A stretch of DNA of 64,000 nt from an uncultured Aurantimonas sp. (GTDB taxonomy: Bacteria; Pseudomonadota; Alphaproteobacteria; Rhizobiales; Rhizobiaceae), in contig CANKZU010000005.1 of the NCBI GenBank assembly GCA_947488615.1, forward strand, positions 1 through 64,000. The letters are read 5' to 3'. A program made the position numbers and the translations under genes. Positions 54,642-63,824 of the stretch are shown one piece after another (position 1 is the first letter of the stretch; each line of letters begins with the position of its first letter). The notes below the pieces were generated by a model. It ran no database searches, had not been told where the DNA came from, and saw only the letters and a program-made list of their open reading frames with translations.

Positions 54642-54812
54642 GTATGACACAAGGACCTGGACGTTCCCTATGTTGCCTGTGGGTAACGCTGGAGTGCAAT
54701 TGCGGCGGCTATCTGGTCAGCCCTATTTCAGTCATCTGTAGTCATTAACGCCCACCGCGAATGGACACGAAGCGGGCCGTGAAGGCCCCGAAGGAAACAC
54801 TGGATATCGCCC

Positions 54813-55475
54813 ATGAAAAAGCTCGCCCTCGCCCTTGCGCTGACCACCGCCGTCGCCGGTTGCACGACCGACCCGTATACGGGTGAAGCCAAGCTCTCCA
54901 ATACCGTCGGCGGGGCCGGCATCGGGGCCGGTGTCGGCGCGCTCGGCGGCTATCTCGTCGGCGAGGCCACGGGCGCCGATTCTGGACGCGCCGCGCTGAT
55001 CGGCGCTGGCGTCGGTGTGCTGGCGGGCGGCAGCGTCGGCGCCTACATGGATTCCCAGGAAGACAAGCTGCGCCGGCAGCTCCAGGGCACCGGCGTCTCG
55101 GTCACCCGCGCCGGCGACCGCATCATCCTCAACATGCCGTCGAATATCACCTTCCCGAGCGACCAGTCGTCGATCCTGCCGGCCTTCTATCCGACGCTCA
55201 GCTCGGTCGCGCTGGTTCTGCAGGAGTTCGACAAGTCGATCGTCGACGTCTACGGCCATACCGACAGCCAGGGCTCGGACGGCTATAATCTGCAGCTGTC
55301 GCAGCAGCGCGCTACCTCGGTCAGCCAGTTCCTGGCCAGCCAGGGCGTCAACCCGCGCCGTCTGAACACCCAGGGCTTCGGCGAAAGCCAGCCGGTCGCC
55401 TCCAACGCCTCCGAGCAGGGCCGGGCTCAGAACCGCCGCGTCGAAATCTCGATCTCGCCGCTCACCAACGGCTGA
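54813..55475 (+). CDS. OmpA-family lipoprotein with glycine-zipper region
   Basis: A 220-aa outer-membrane-type lipoprotein. The signal ends in the lipobox AVAGC with lipidated C17. Residues about 30-75 form a glycine-zipper segment (GGAGIGAGVGALGGYLVG, then GAGVGVLAGGSVGAY). The C-terminal OmpA/peptidoglycan-binding domain has DVYGHTDSQGSDGYNLQLSQ and GFGESQPVASNASEQGRAQNRRV. The layout equals YiaD-type proteins that tether the outer membrane to peptidoglycan. It is flanked on both sides by terminators. Confidence 0.9.
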   Translation: MKKLALALALTTAVAGCTTDPYTGEAKLSNTVGGAGIGAGVGALGGYLVGEATGADSGRAALIGAGVGVLAGGSVGAYMDSQEDKLRRQLQGTGVSVTRAGDRIILNMPSNITFPSDQSSILPAFYPTLSSVALVLQEFDKSIVDVYGHTDSQGSDGYNLQLSQQRATSVSQFLASQGVNPRRLNTQGFGESQPVASNASEQGRAQNRRVEISISPLTNG

Positions 55476-55496
55476 CGCGTAAATCTCAGCCAATCG

Positions 55497-55530
55497 AAAA
55501 GGCCGCGCTTCGAAAAAAGCGCGGCCTTTT
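55497..55530. terminator. Bidirectional intrinsic terminator
   Basis: A perfect 14-bp stem, AAAAGGCCGCGCTT (55497-55510) with its complement at 55517-55530, around CGAAAA, with an A-run before and a T-run after. It lies between the convergent OmpA-family gene and the glycine-zipper lipoprotein gene and would stop transcription from both. Confidence 0.92.
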
Positions 55531-55578
55531 TTATGCCCGCCTCCAGGCGAGGGTCGGACTGATCGATCGGTCCGGCGC

Positions 55579-55791
55579 TTACCGCAGATTGCGCCCGACC
55601 GCGCCGCCGGCGACCGCACCCGCGACGCCGCCGACCACGGCTCCGCCGGTTCCCGCGACCGCGTCGCCCAAGACCGCCCCGCCGACGCCGCCGACGACGG
55701 CGCCGCCGACCGTCTTCTGGGTCGTGGTGCAGGCCGAAACACTCATGGTCGCGACGATGAGTCCGGTTATGGTGGCAAGTCTGATGGTCAT
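55579..55791 (-). CDS. Small glycine-zipper lipoprotein
   Basis: A 70-aa lipoprotein. The signal ends in VSAC with lipidated C21, and the rest is almost wholly a Gly/Ala/Val zipper (VGGAVVGGVGGAVLGDAVAG, then GGVAGAVAGGAVG). Such proteins sit in the outer membrane and may oligomerise; their role is unknown. It shares a bidirectional terminator with the convergent OmpA-family gene, which carries a similar zipper. Confidence 0.8.
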   Translation of the reverse strand: MTIRLATITGLIVATMSVSACTTTQKTVGGAVVGGVGGAVLGDAVAGTGGAVVGGVAGAVAGGAVGRNLR

Positions 55792-56112
55792 GGAAATAGC
55801 CTTTCGCTGCGCCGCTCGCGGCGGAATGGATGTCCTTCCGCCGGAAAATTGGAACTCTGACGACGGAAGGCAAGACCACGCTTTCGTCGCCCGCGTGACG
55901 CCATCACGAAGGCGTCGGCACCCGGCGTCAAGAAGGCCTCGACCATGGAGCCGAAGCCTGTCAAGCTGGGTGAGACAATGGCCTTCATGCTTAAATCCCG
56001 CCTCCCCTGCATCTGACCCGCACTGCCAAGAAAACCCGGCGGGGCAACGACAGGAATCGCGGGGCGGGACCGAAACAGCGCCTCAGCGGCGCATCCGAGG
56101 AAAGTGGGACCG
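55792..56112. other. 321-bp divergent intergenic region
   Basis: No gene is supported here. The stretch separates the starts of the glycine-zipper lipoprotein gene (reverse) and the FAH-family gene (forward) and must hold both promoters. On the reverse strand a TTGACA-like hexamer is visible around 55957-55962. A GAGGAAAG ribosome site for the forward gene ends about 8 bases before 56113. Confidence 0.55.
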
Positions 56113-57129
56113 ATGAAACTCGCAACGCTCAAGGACGGCAGCCGCGACGGGCGACTCGTCGTCGTGTCCCGCGACCTCACGCAGATGACGGACGCCTCGT
56201 TCCTCGCGCCCAGCTTGCAACGGGCGCTCGACGACTGGGCGCGCGTCGCCCCGCATCTGCAAGCGCTCGCCGACAGTCTCGAACGCGACTCGGTGCCGGT
56301 CGAGCGGTTTCACGAGCACGACGCCATGAGCCCGTTGCCCCGCGCGTTTCAGTTCGCGACCGGTTCGGCCTACGACAGCCACATCGAAGTGATCCGCAAG
56401 GTCGGCGGCGCCGAGATCCCGGAGAGCGTCCGGAGCGACCCGCCGATCCAGCAGGGTGGCTCCGACGCCTTCCTCGGTCCGCGCGATCCGATCCTCCTAC
56501 CGGACGAAAGCTTCGGCCTCGACATCGGGGGCGGGATCGCGGTGATCCTCGGCGACGTGCCGATGGGCGCGAGCGTCGACGAGGCGCGCGCCGCGATCCG
56601 CCTCGTCATGCTGGTCAACGACGTCTCTTTGCGCGACCTGATCCCGGCGGAGCTCGCCGAGGGCTTCGGCGTCTTCCAGTCGAAGCCGCCCTCGGCCTTC
56701 TCGCCGGTCGCGGTGACGCCCGACGGACTCGGCGCTGCCTGGGATGGGGGCAAGCTGCATCTGCCGCTCAATGTCGACCTCAACGGCAAGCCGTTCGGCC
56801 GGGCGAATGCCGGAATCGACGTAAGTTTCGACTTGCCGACGCTGATCGCCCACGCGGCGAGGACGCGGCCGCTCTCGGCCGGCGCGATCATCGGCTCGGG
56901 CACGGTTTCCAACAGGCGCGACGGCGGACCCGGCAAATCGATCGCGGATGGCGGCGTCGGCTATGCGTGCGTGGCGGAATCGCGCGCCGTCGAGACGATC
57001 GCGGGCGGTGCTCCAAAAACGCCGTTCCTGCGCTTTGGTGACGCCGTGCGCATCGAGATGCTCGACGATAAACACCGATCGATCTTCGGCGCCATCGAAC
57101 AGACGGTTGCCCGTTATGAGCCCGGCTGA
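56113..57129 (+). CDS. Fumarylacetoacetate hydrolase family protein
   Basis: A 338-aa FAH-superfamily hydrolase. The opening MKLATLKDGSRDGRLVVVSRDL is that of alphaproteobacterial FAH-like enzymes. GLDIGGGIAVILGDVPMGAS and VMLVNDVSLRDLIP carry the metal and catalytic residues, and AGAIIGSGTVSNRR is the usual C-terminal signature. True fumarylacetoacetase is longer (about 420 aa), so this may act on another acylpyruvate or diketo acid. No maleylacetoacetate isomerase or homogentisate gene is adjacent. ATG at 56113 is preferred over GTG at 56104 because of GAGGAAAG spacing. Confidence 0.85.
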   Translation: MKLATLKDGSRDGRLVVVSRDLTQMTDASFLAPSLQRALDDWARVAPHLQALADSLERDSVPVERFHEHDAMSPLPRAFQFATGSAYDSHIEVIRKVGGAEIPESVRSDPPIQQGGSDAFLGPRDPILLPDESFGLDIGGGIAVILGDVPMGASVDEARAAIRLVMLVNDVSLRDLIPAELAEGFGVFQSKPPSAFSPVAVTPDGLGAAWDGGKLHLPLNVDLNGKPFGRANAGIDVSFDLPTLIAHAARTRPLSAGAIIGSGTVSNRRDGGPGKSIADGGVGYACVAESRAVETIAGGAPKTPFLRFGDAVRIEMLDDKHRSIFGAIEQTVARYEPG

Positions 57130-57186
57130 TCCGGCGCCGGACGGCACGCCTGAGGCACCCGCCATCACGGCCGCGGAGGCCGCCGG

Positions 57187-58479
57187 TCAGGCTTCGACCT
57201 GCTCCAAACCGCGCAGCGCTAGCAGCGCCATGCCGACCGAGGCTTCGGCTTCGGGCGCCTTTTCGACGGGACAGCCGAGGGTCCGGTGCCGGATCGCCGT
57301 CCAGGCCTCGTTTTGCGCGCCGCCGCCGGCGGTCAGAACGCGGGCGTGCGTCGGCGCCCCGAGCGCGGCAAGGGCGGCGTAGCCCTCGCCTTCAATCCGG
57401 GCGATCGCTTCCAGCATGCCTTGCAGAAATACCGCATCGTCGTCTGGACGGGGGGTCAGCCGAGGGGCGAGCGCTGGATCGTTGATCGGGAAGCGTTCGC
57501 CGGACCGCGCCAGCGGATAATAGTTGAGCCCGGTCGGCCGATCCGGATCGATCCGCTCGGACAGCGCCGCGATGGTCTCGGCGGAAAAGTGATGCAGCAG
57601 GGCGCCGCCGCCGGTGTTCGACGCGCCGCCGGCAAGCCACCGGTCTCCGAGTCGGTGGCTGTAGATACCCCGCGCTGCGTCGTCCACCCGCACGTCCGAC
57701 AGGAGCTTGATCGCCAGCGTGGTGCCAAGCGATGTCACCGCATCGCCGACCGCGTCGGCTCCCGAGGCGAGGAATGCGGCAACGCTGTCGGTGGTGCCGG
57801 CGAGCAATTTCAGGTCGCGCGCGAAGCCGAACCGATCGGCCATTGCCTCCGTGACGGTCCCGGCCACCGCCCCGACGCGCAAAACATCCGGGAGCAGATC
57901 CATCCGCGCGCCGCAGGCCGCGAACCAGTCCGGCCAGGTTTCGTTTTCGAGGTCGTAGCCCAATTTCAGGACATTGTTCTCGTCGGACAGTCCGGGCCGC
58001 CCGGTCAGCCGCGCCAGGATGAAATCGGCCTGATGGCAAAGATGGCGCGCCCGCGCGTCGGGATCGTTGCTCTGGAGCCGCAGCATGCGGGCAAGGGCAG
58101 AGCCGCTTCCGCGCGCGATCGAACCCTGCGGCGCACAGGCCGCGATACGCGCCGCCTCATCGTCGAAACCGGAGGAATCATACATCAGCGCCGGCGTCAC
58201 CGGCCGGGCGTCGCCGTCGACCAGGACCATTGTACCGGAGGTACCGTCGATCGCGACGGCGCGGACCGAGGCCATCGAACCGCCTTGCTCGACGAGCGTC
58301 TTCGCCTGGGCGTCGAGACAGGCGGAGACCGTTTCCCACCAGCTTCCGGCGGAAACGTCGTGCCCCATTGACGAGTGCATCGGCTCGCGAGCGGTCGAGA
58401 CCAGGTTTTTGTCCGAATCGACGATCGCGCTCCGCACGCCGGAGGTGCCGATGTCGAGGCCCAGATAAAGCGGGTTCAC
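57187..58479 (-). CDS. FGGY-family carbohydrate kinase
   Basis: A 430-aa sugar kinase of the FGGY family (xylulokinase-like). It has the N-terminal phosphate motif LYLGLDIGTSGVRSAIVD, AIDGTSGTMVLVD, GTTDSVAAFLASGADAVGDAVTSLGTT split by strands, and the C-terminal adenosine motif LTAGGGAQNEAWTAIRHRTLG. Slightly short for xylulokinase (480 aa). Start GTG at 58479 follows a very strong GGGGGAGGAG site. It overlaps the class II aldolase gene by 4 bp, pointing to a pathway in which a sugar or sugar acid is phosphorylated and cleaved. Confidence 0.86.
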   Translation of the reverse strand: MNPLYLGLDIGTSGVRSAIVDSDKNLVSTAREPMHSSMGHDVSAGSWWETVSACLDAQAKTLVEQGGSMASVRAVAIDGTSGTMVLVDGDARPVTPALMYDSSGFDDEAARIAACAPQGSIARGSGSALARMLRLQSNDPDARARHLCHQADFILARLTGRPGLSDENNVLKLGYDLENETWPDWFAACGARMDLLPDVLRVGAVAGTVTEAMADRFGFARDLKLLAGTTDSVAAFLASGADAVGDAVTSLGTTLAIKLLSDVRVDDAARGIYSHRLGDRWLAGGASNTGGGALLHHFSAETIAALSERIDPDRPTGLNYYPLARSGERFPINDPALAPRLTPRPDDDAVFLQGMLEAIARIEGEGYAALAALGAPTHARVLTAGGGAQNEAWTAIRHRTLGCPVEKAPEAEASVGMALLALRGLEQVEA

Positions 58480-59480
58480 GCCGCGTCTCCTCCCCCTTTG
58501 GAGAGCGCCTGCCGGTATTTCTCGGCGTCCCAATCGAGGAGTTCCGCCGCCGCGTCCAGACCGATGCCCCGCAGCGTCCAATCCGTCGGTACCCGCGTGA
58601 GAACGTCGAAAAGGCAGGTCAGCATGGCGCCTTGCGCCGGCGTCGCGTCGTCGCGCAGCATGACACCTTGGCCGCGCACGATCGCGGCGGGAAAGCGTGG
58701 CGTGGCCGCAATATGCGCTGCGATTTCGCCCGCCTCGATCACCGGCAGGGCCGGGCCCAGGAACACGACGTGATCGGGATAGTAGGAATCGGCCACAGCG
58801 CGCGCGCTGAGGTCGTCGTCAAACGCCAGGGCGGCACTCGGCCGATGCCAGGACCAGCCTTTGGCCGGCGGCGCGGCGTGCTCGCGTGTTTCGCCGGCAG
58901 CCTCACGAGGCGACAGAGCAAGGCGGCTCTCGATGTCGTCGATCAGCTCGTCCACGTCGCCCGGCGACCCGCCGCAGCAGATCAGCCCATGATTTTCCAG
59001 AATGACCACCCGGGTTTCCGGCGTGATCGCCGTGCGGATGGCCCGCGTCAGCGGCACTCCGGGCTTGCAGTAGGGAAGGAAGACCGGGCTAAGATCGGAA
59101 AGCTTGCGCCGCGCCTCGGCGAGACCCTCGGGCGAGGTCGCGTGGGCGATCGTCGCCACGGAATGGCTGTGCGCCACGACGGCCCAGTCGAACACCGCAT
59201 GGAATGTCGTCTCGATCGAGGGGCGAAGCGTGGAGCCGCGGTCGATCAGCGCCGCCTTGCAGCTTCCGTCGCCGGCGCCGTCGAGTTCGGCCAATGCCGC
59301 GTTGCGATCGACGGCAACGAAGATCGGCTTGTCGAGCGCGTCGGCCAGTTCGGTGCCGGAGGCCTTGATCCACATCGTCGTGCCGGACTTGATCGACGTA
59401 TTGCCGCCCGGCCCCTGGACGCGAAGCGGATCACGTCCAAGGCGCGCCGACAGCGCCAGGAAATCAGGATCGAGCGTCAT
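58476..59480 (-). CDS. Class II aldolase/adducin family protein
   Basis: A 334-aa protein with a class II aldolase domain. Zinc-site histidines are in FDWAVVAHSHSV and the later LENHGLICCGGS. The N-terminal RVQGPGGNTSIKSGTTMWIKASG matches the phosphate-binding region. Roughly 100 C-terminal residues are extra relative to a plain fuculose-1-phosphate aldolase. It lies between the HAD hydrolase (overlap 17 bp) and the FGGY kinase (overlap 4 bp), so all three belong to one operon. The substrate is unknown. Confidence 0.85.
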   Translation of the reverse strand: MTLDPDFLALSARLGRDPLRVQGPGGNTSIKSGTTMWIKASGTELADALDKPIFVAVDRNAALAELDGAGDGSCKAALIDRGSTLRPSIETTFHAVFDWAVVAHSHSVATIAHATSPEGLAEARRKLSDLSPVFLPYCKPGVPLTRAIRTAITPETRVVILENHGLICCGGSPGDVDELIDDIESRLALSPREAAGETREHAAPPAKGWSWHRPSAALAFDDDLSARAVADSYYPDHVVFLGPALPVIEAGEIAAHIAATPRFPAAIVRGQGVMLRDDATPAQGAMLTCLFDVLTRVPTDWTLRGIGLDAAAELLDWDAEKYRQALSKGGGDAA

Positions 59481-60351
59481 GGTCCCCCCATTGCAGCATC
59501 TTTATCGTGTAATCGGGCAGCGGCGCGCCGTCCTCGCTCGCGAGCTTTTCGATTTGCGCATCCAGGTCGCCACCGCGCTTGTCGGCGAGGGATTGCGCAT
59601 GAAGACCCTCGCGGACGAAAAGCGTTCGCCAGCCGGCGGCACTGGCGCCCGCCACGTCATGTTGCAGCGAATCCCCGACCATGAGAATGCGGTCTTGCTT
59701 CGGATTGCCCAACGCCTCAGCCGTCGCCTCGAAGACCCGTGCATGCGGCTTGCCGTACCAGACGACGCGCCCGCCGGCCGCCTCGTAGCGCGCCGCCAGG
59801 GAGCCCGGCGCCACCACCAGTTTGCCGCCCGGTCGCGGCGAGGCACGATCGGGGTTGGCGCACAGGACCGGCAGCCGGCGGGCCAGCGCCTCGTCGACAA
59901 TCCCCTGATAGGACGACAGTTCGGCATCGTCAGGCAGGCCCATGATCAGGATCGCGTCAGCCGTCGACAGTGTGTCGGCGAGCGCAATCCCGTCGAGACC
60001 CTCCGCCCACGCAATGGCGTCCTCCGGGGTCGCCGCGACAGGGAACAGGCGACCGAAGCCCCTCACGACGCCGTTCGCCAGATCGTGCCAAAGCGCTTCA
60101 CCAGATGTCATGATGCATTCCATCGTCTCGACCGGAATGCCGAAGCCGGCGAGGCGGTCGCGGTTCGGCGCCGCCCGCTTGCCCGAATTGGACAGAAGCG
60201 CGATCGTCTTGCCGGCGTCGGTCAGTCGGGCAAGCGCCTCCAGGACGCCGGGATAAAGGACGTCGCCGTCGTGCAGCACCCCCCATTGATCGAGGACGAC
60301 GGCATCGAAATGATCCTCGATCTCCTGCAAGCCTGTGATGTGTTTTCCCAA
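59464..60351 (-). CDS. HAD-IIA family sugar phosphatase (TIGR01459-like)
   Basis: A 295-aa HAD-superfamily class IIA hydrolase. Motif I is VVLDQWGVLHDG (catalytic Asp), motif II ALLSNSGKRAAPN, and motif IV GNPKQDRILMVGDSLQHDV. The start is TTG at 60351, about 8 bases after GGAG; no ATG or GTG keeps the motif I spacing, so this choice fits the usual family length of 285-300 aa. It heads the HAD-aldolase-kinase operon and probably dephosphorylates a small phospho-compound in the same pathway. Confidence 0.82.
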   Translation of the reverse strand: MGKHITGLQEIEDHFDAVVLDQWGVLHDGDVLYPGVLEALARLTDAGKTIALLSNSGKRAAPNRDRLAGFGIPVETMECIMTSGEALWHDLANGVVRGFGRLFPVAATPEDAIAWAEGLDGIALADTLSTADAILIMGLPDDAELSSYQGIVDEALARRLPVLCANPDRASPRPGGKLVVAPGSLAARYEAAGGRVVWYGKPHARVFEATAEALGNPKQDRILMVGDSLQHDVAGASAAGWRTLFVREGLHAQSLADKRGGDLDAQIEKLASEDGAPLPDYTIKMLQWGDHDARS

Positions 60352-60714
60352 CTGATCGTCTCCGTCCGATGCCGATGCTCGAGTAGGCGCGAGGCAAGCG
60401 ATCGCCCCACCTGTCCGCGACTGTGCGGATACGACATGAGATTCGCTGAATTCACGCTGCCCCGTCCGGCAACCTAGGATAACCGGGCCCACCTTGTCGA
60501 TTTCGGGTTTCGCCGCCCCGATTGGCCTCGGGCGGCGTGCGCGATGGGCCGCGATTCGCCGGGAAACAAGGTATACATTGACACGCCGCTTAGCGCGCCT
60601 GATAGTCAGCCTGGGAGACGAGATCGCATGATCGCTGGCGCGGCACCAAGGTGCGGTCCCGTGGTCGCTGGTCTTCGCGTCGCACTTTTGCGAGCAAGCC
60701 ATCTGGGAGGAAAC
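60352..60714. other. 363-bp divergent control region
   Basis: No gene is supported. The region separates the reverse-strand HAD-aldolase-kinase operon and the forward tctC-tctB-tctA operon and must carry both promoters and probably one regulator site. The tct promoter is listed separately. A GTATAC palindrome at 60571-60576 lies just before its -35 box and could be part of an operator. Confidence 0.6.
60578..60606 (+). promoter_or_regulatory. Sigma-70 promoter of the tctCBA operon
   Basis: A perfect -35 box TTGACA (60578-60583) and a -10-like GATAGT (60601-60606) are separated by the ideal 17 bp. They lie about 110 bp upstream of the first tct gene. The GTATAC palindrome directly upstream could be an operator. 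Confidence 0.65.
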
Positions 60715-61701
60715 ATGCGTAGACGTTCCATCATAGCCCTTGCCACCGCGCTCATGGCGTCGAGCGTGCTCGGCATCAGCGTCGCTTCGGCGCAGTCGGC
60801 CTATCCCGAGCGGCCGATCCAGATGATCGTGCCCTGGGGCGCGGGCGGCGGCACCGACGCGGTCGGCCGCATCCTCGCCTCGCTGCTGCAGGAAGAACTG
60901 GGCGTGCCGGTGAATGTGGTGAACCGTACCGGCGGTTCCGGCGTCGTCGGTCACAGCGCCATCGCCAATGCCGAGCCGGACGGCTACACGCTGGGCATCA
61001 TGACGATCGAGATCGACATGATGCATTGGCAAGGACTCACCGACCTCACCTACGCGGATTTCGACATCCTCGCTTTGGTCAACGCCGATCCGGGCGGCGT
61101 CATGGTCTCGAGCGAATCCGAATACGAGTCGCTCGAGCAGCTCCGCGACGCCATCAAGTCGCAGCCGAAGGGCACCTTCAAGGCGTCCGGTACCGGTCAG
61201 GGCGGCATCTGGCATCTCGGCCTTGCCGGCTGGCTGCTGTCGGAGGATCTGCCGCCGGATCAGGTGACCTGGGTTCCGAGCCAGGGCGCGGCTCCGGGAA
61301 TCACCGACATGGTGGCCGGCGGCGTCGACATCGTACCGTCTTCGCTGGCCGAGGGCCGCGCGATGATCGAGGCGGGTCGGGTCCGGCCGCTGGCATCCAT
61401 GTCCAGTGAACGCCAGGCCATGTTCCCCGACGTGCCGACGCTCAAGGAAGGGGTCGATTCCGACTGGACCCTGGCGGTCTGGCGCGCCGTCGCCGCGCCG
61501 AAGGGCCTGCCGGACGACGTCAAATCCACGCTGACCAGCGCCATCGAAAAGGCCTATAACAGCGACCAATATCAGAGCTTCATGAAGGATCGCGGGTTCG
61601 GCGTGCGCTGGGCGGGGGGCGACGAAGCGACGAAGATCGTCGCCGACGACGACGCCAGCCTCGGCGAGGTGATGAAAGAGGCCGGCTTGGCGAAGAACTG
61701 A
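60715..61701 (+). CDS. tctC: Tripartite tricarboxylate transporter substrate-binding protein
   Basis: A 328-aa Bug/TctC-type periplasmic protein. A signal peptide of about 26 residues ends ASAQS; then come the family's YPERPIQMIVPWGAGGGTDAV and the VVNRTGGSGVVGHSAIANAEPDGYTLG loop. Later, GRVRPLASMSSERQAMFPDVPTLKE is the usual C-terminal motif. RBS GGGAGGAAAC. It binds a carboxylate for the TctB-TctA membrane parts encoded next. The acid is unknown. The divergent aldolase-kinase-HAD operon suggests a sugar acid. Confidence 0.92.
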   Translation: MRRRSIIALATALMASSVLGISVASAQSAYPERPIQMIVPWGAGGGTDAVGRILASLLQEELGVPVNVVNRTGGSGVVGHSAIANAEPDGYTLGIMTIEIDMMHWQGLTDLTYADFDILALVNADPGGVMVSSESEYESLEQLRDAIKSQPKGTFKASGTGQGGIWHLGLAGWLLSEDLPPDQVTWVPSQGAAPGITDMVAGGVDIVPSSLAEGRAMIEAGRVRPLASMSSERQAMFPDVPTLKEGVDSDWTLAVWRAVAAPKGLPDDVKSTLTSAIEKAYNSDQYQSFMKDRGFGVRWAGGDEATKIVADDDASLGEVMKEAGLAKN

Positions 61702-61806
61702 GACAGCCAAGGTGCGTCCGGCCGCGCGGCCGGACGCCTTCCTCTCTCGCCAGCGCGCGGAACGCGATCCGCCACGCGGCCATTGCCGGTCCAAAAGAGC
61801 GCGTCG

Positions 61807-62280
61807 ATGAAGCTCAATGATCTCACCCTCGGCGTCCTGCTTCTGGCCGGCGCCATCGCGATTTTCCTCTCAGCGACGCAGTTCTCGGCGATTCCCGGCC
61901 AGGCCTATGGCGCCGCGACGATGCCCAAGACGATCGCTCTGCTGACCTTCGGACTCGGTGTATACATGACTGGCCGCAGCGTGGCGGCCGGTGCGCGGCG
62001 ACCCGCCATGGTCATCGCCGACTGGGCGCGCTCGCCCGCATCCGTCATCGGCCTCGCCGTCTCGCTCGCGCTGATCGTCATCTACATCCTTTTCTCCGAC
62101 CTCATCGGCTTCGTGCCGATGGCGTTCATGGTGATGGCCACTCTGATGCTGACGCTCCGGGTCAAGCCACTGACGACGATCCTCGTTTCGATCCTGGCCG
62201 CCGTCATCGTTCAGCAGGCCTTCGGACGGCTGTTGCTGGTGCCGCTTCCGCGCAACGCCTTTCTCGGCTTTCTCTGGTAG
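61807..62280 (+). CDS. tctB: Tripartite tricarboxylate transporter small membrane subunit
   Basis: A 157-aa membrane protein with four hydrophobic segments (LTLGVLLLAGAIAIFLSA, IALLTFGLGVYMTGR, VIGLAVSLALIVIYILF and TILVSILAAVIVQQAF), the size and pattern of TctB. The Gly-Arg end GRLLLVPLPRN is typical. It lies 105 bp after tctC and 5 bp before tctA. It stabilises the large subunit. Confidence 0.88.
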   Translation: MKLNDLTLGVLLLAGAIAIFLSATQFSAIPGQAYGAATMPKTIALLTFGLGVYMTGRSVAAGARRPAMVIADWARSPASVIGLAVSLALIVIYILFSDLIGFVPMAFMVMATLMLTLRVKPLTTILVSILAAVIVQQAFGRLLLVPLPRNAFLGFLW

Positions 62281-62285
62281 GGTTC

Positions 62286-63803
62286 ATGTCCGTCGTCGCC
62301 GAGGCCTTCGCCCTCGTCTTCCAGCCCTATGTGCTTCTGGTCATCCTCGGCTCGGCCTGCTTCGGCATGTTCGTCGGTGCCATTCCGGGGCTGACCGCGA
62401 CGATGGCGACGGCGCTGCTCGTGCCGGTCACCTTCTTCATGGAACCGGTCCCGGCGATCGCGGCAATCGTCACCGCGACGGCGATGGCGATCTTCGCCGG
62501 CGACATTCCGGGTGCGCTGCTGCGGATGCCGGGAACGCCGGCCAGCGCGGCCTATGTCGAGGACGCCTACCGGATGACCCGCAAGGGCCTTTCGGAGGAG
62601 GCGCTGGGCGCGGCACTGGTGTTCTCCGCTATCGGCGGCATCTTCGGCACGATCGTTCTCGTCACCGCCTCGCCGGCACTGGCGGAAATCGCGCTGAAAT
62701 TCTCGTCCTTCGAGTATTTCTGGCTCGTCGTGCTCGGTCTGTCCTGCGCGATCTTCGTCTCGCCGGGTTCCGTTCCGCGCGGCCTGATCTCGCTGCTCAT
62801 CGGCCTGTTCGCCGCGACGGTCGGCATCGACAATCCGGCCGGCGAACCACGCTACACCTTCGGCATCGTCGATCTTTTGGCAGGCGTTCAGTTCATTCCG
62901 GCGATGATCGGCCTGTTCGCGGTGTCGGAGGTGCTGCGCTCCGTCGTCACGCGCCAGGAACGCCCGCGGATCGAACGGCCTGGGCAGCCCGGCATCTTTC
63001 GCGGCCAGTGGATCAACCTTCGCCGCTATCCGGCGCAGGTCGTGCGCGGCAGCGTCGTCGGCACCGCCATCGGCGCGCTGCCGGGGGCCGGCGCCGACAT
63101 CGCCGCCTGGATCTCCTATGCGATCAGCAAGCGGTTTTCGAAAGAAAAGGAGAAATTCGGCACCGGCCATGTGGAGGGGCTCGTCGAAGCCGGCGCTTCC
63201 AACAATGGCGCGGTCAGCGGCGCCTGGATACCGGCGCTCGTCTTCGGTATTCCCGGCGACTCGATCACCGCGATCGTCATCGGGGTCCTCTATGTGAAGG
63301 GGATCAATCCGGGACCGACCGTCTTCATCACCAACCCGCAGATGATCTATGCGGTGTTCATCGTGTTTTTCCTGGCCAACCTCATCATGCTGCCGCTCGG
63401 CTGGGTGGCGATCAAGACGGCCGGGAGGATCCTGTCGATCCCGACCCGGGTCCTGATGCCGATCATTCTGATGTTCTGCATCGTCGGGTCGTTCGCCATC
63501 AACAACTCGATCTTCGGCGTCATCTTGATGCTGATCTTCGGCGTCCTCGGCTTCCTCATGGAGGAAAACGACATTCCGATCGCCCCGGCGATTCTCGGGC
63601 TGGTGCTCGGCCCGATGCTGGAGCAGAACTTCATCACCTCGATGATCAAGGCGGACGGCAGTTTCCTCGCCTTCTTCGAACGGCCGATTGCCGCCGGCCT
63701 CGGCCTCTTCACCATCGCGATCTGGTGCATTCCGCTGATCGTCTGGGCGGCGAGCCGGTGGGGCGGCCAGGGAACTCCCGGCGGGGATGCCACAGCCGGC
63801 TGA
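62286..63803 (+). CDS. tctA: Tripartite tricarboxylate transporter large membrane subunit
   Basis: A 505-aa TctA permease with about 12 hydrophobic segments. Hallmarks are FGMFVGAIPGLTATMATALL near residue 25, FAGDIPGALLRMPGTPASAA, a second such copy IGALPGAGADIAAWISYAI, and the conserved GVEAGASNN-like ligand loop (LVEAGASNNGAVSGAWIP). It carries the substrate with Na+ or H+ co-transport. The internal repeat is usual for the family. Confidence 0.93.
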   Translation: MSVVAEAFALVFQPYVLLVILGSACFGMFVGAIPGLTATMATALLVPVTFFMEPVPAIAAIVTATAMAIFAGDIPGALLRMPGTPASAAYVEDAYRMTRKGLSEEALGAALVFSAIGGIFGTIVLVTASPALAEIALKFSSFEYFWLVVLGLSCAIFVSPGSVPRGLISLLIGLFAATVGIDNPAGEPRYTFGIVDLLAGVQFIPAMIGLFAVSEVLRSVVTRQERPRIERPGQPGIFRGQWINLRRYPAQVVRGSVVGTAIGALPGAGADIAAWISYAISKRFSKEKEKFGTGHVEGLVEAGASNNGAVSGAWIPALVFGIPGDSITAIVIGVLYVKGINPGPTVFITNPQMIYAVFIVFFLANLIMLPLGWVAIKTAGRILSIPTRVLMPIILMFCIVGSFAINNSIFGVILMLIFGVLGFLMEENDIPIAPAILGLVLGPMLEQNFITSMIKADGSFLAFFERPIAAGLGLFTIAIWCIPLIVWAASRWGGQGTPGGDATAG

Positions 63804-63824
63804 TCCGGCGCGCCGGGGATCGTG

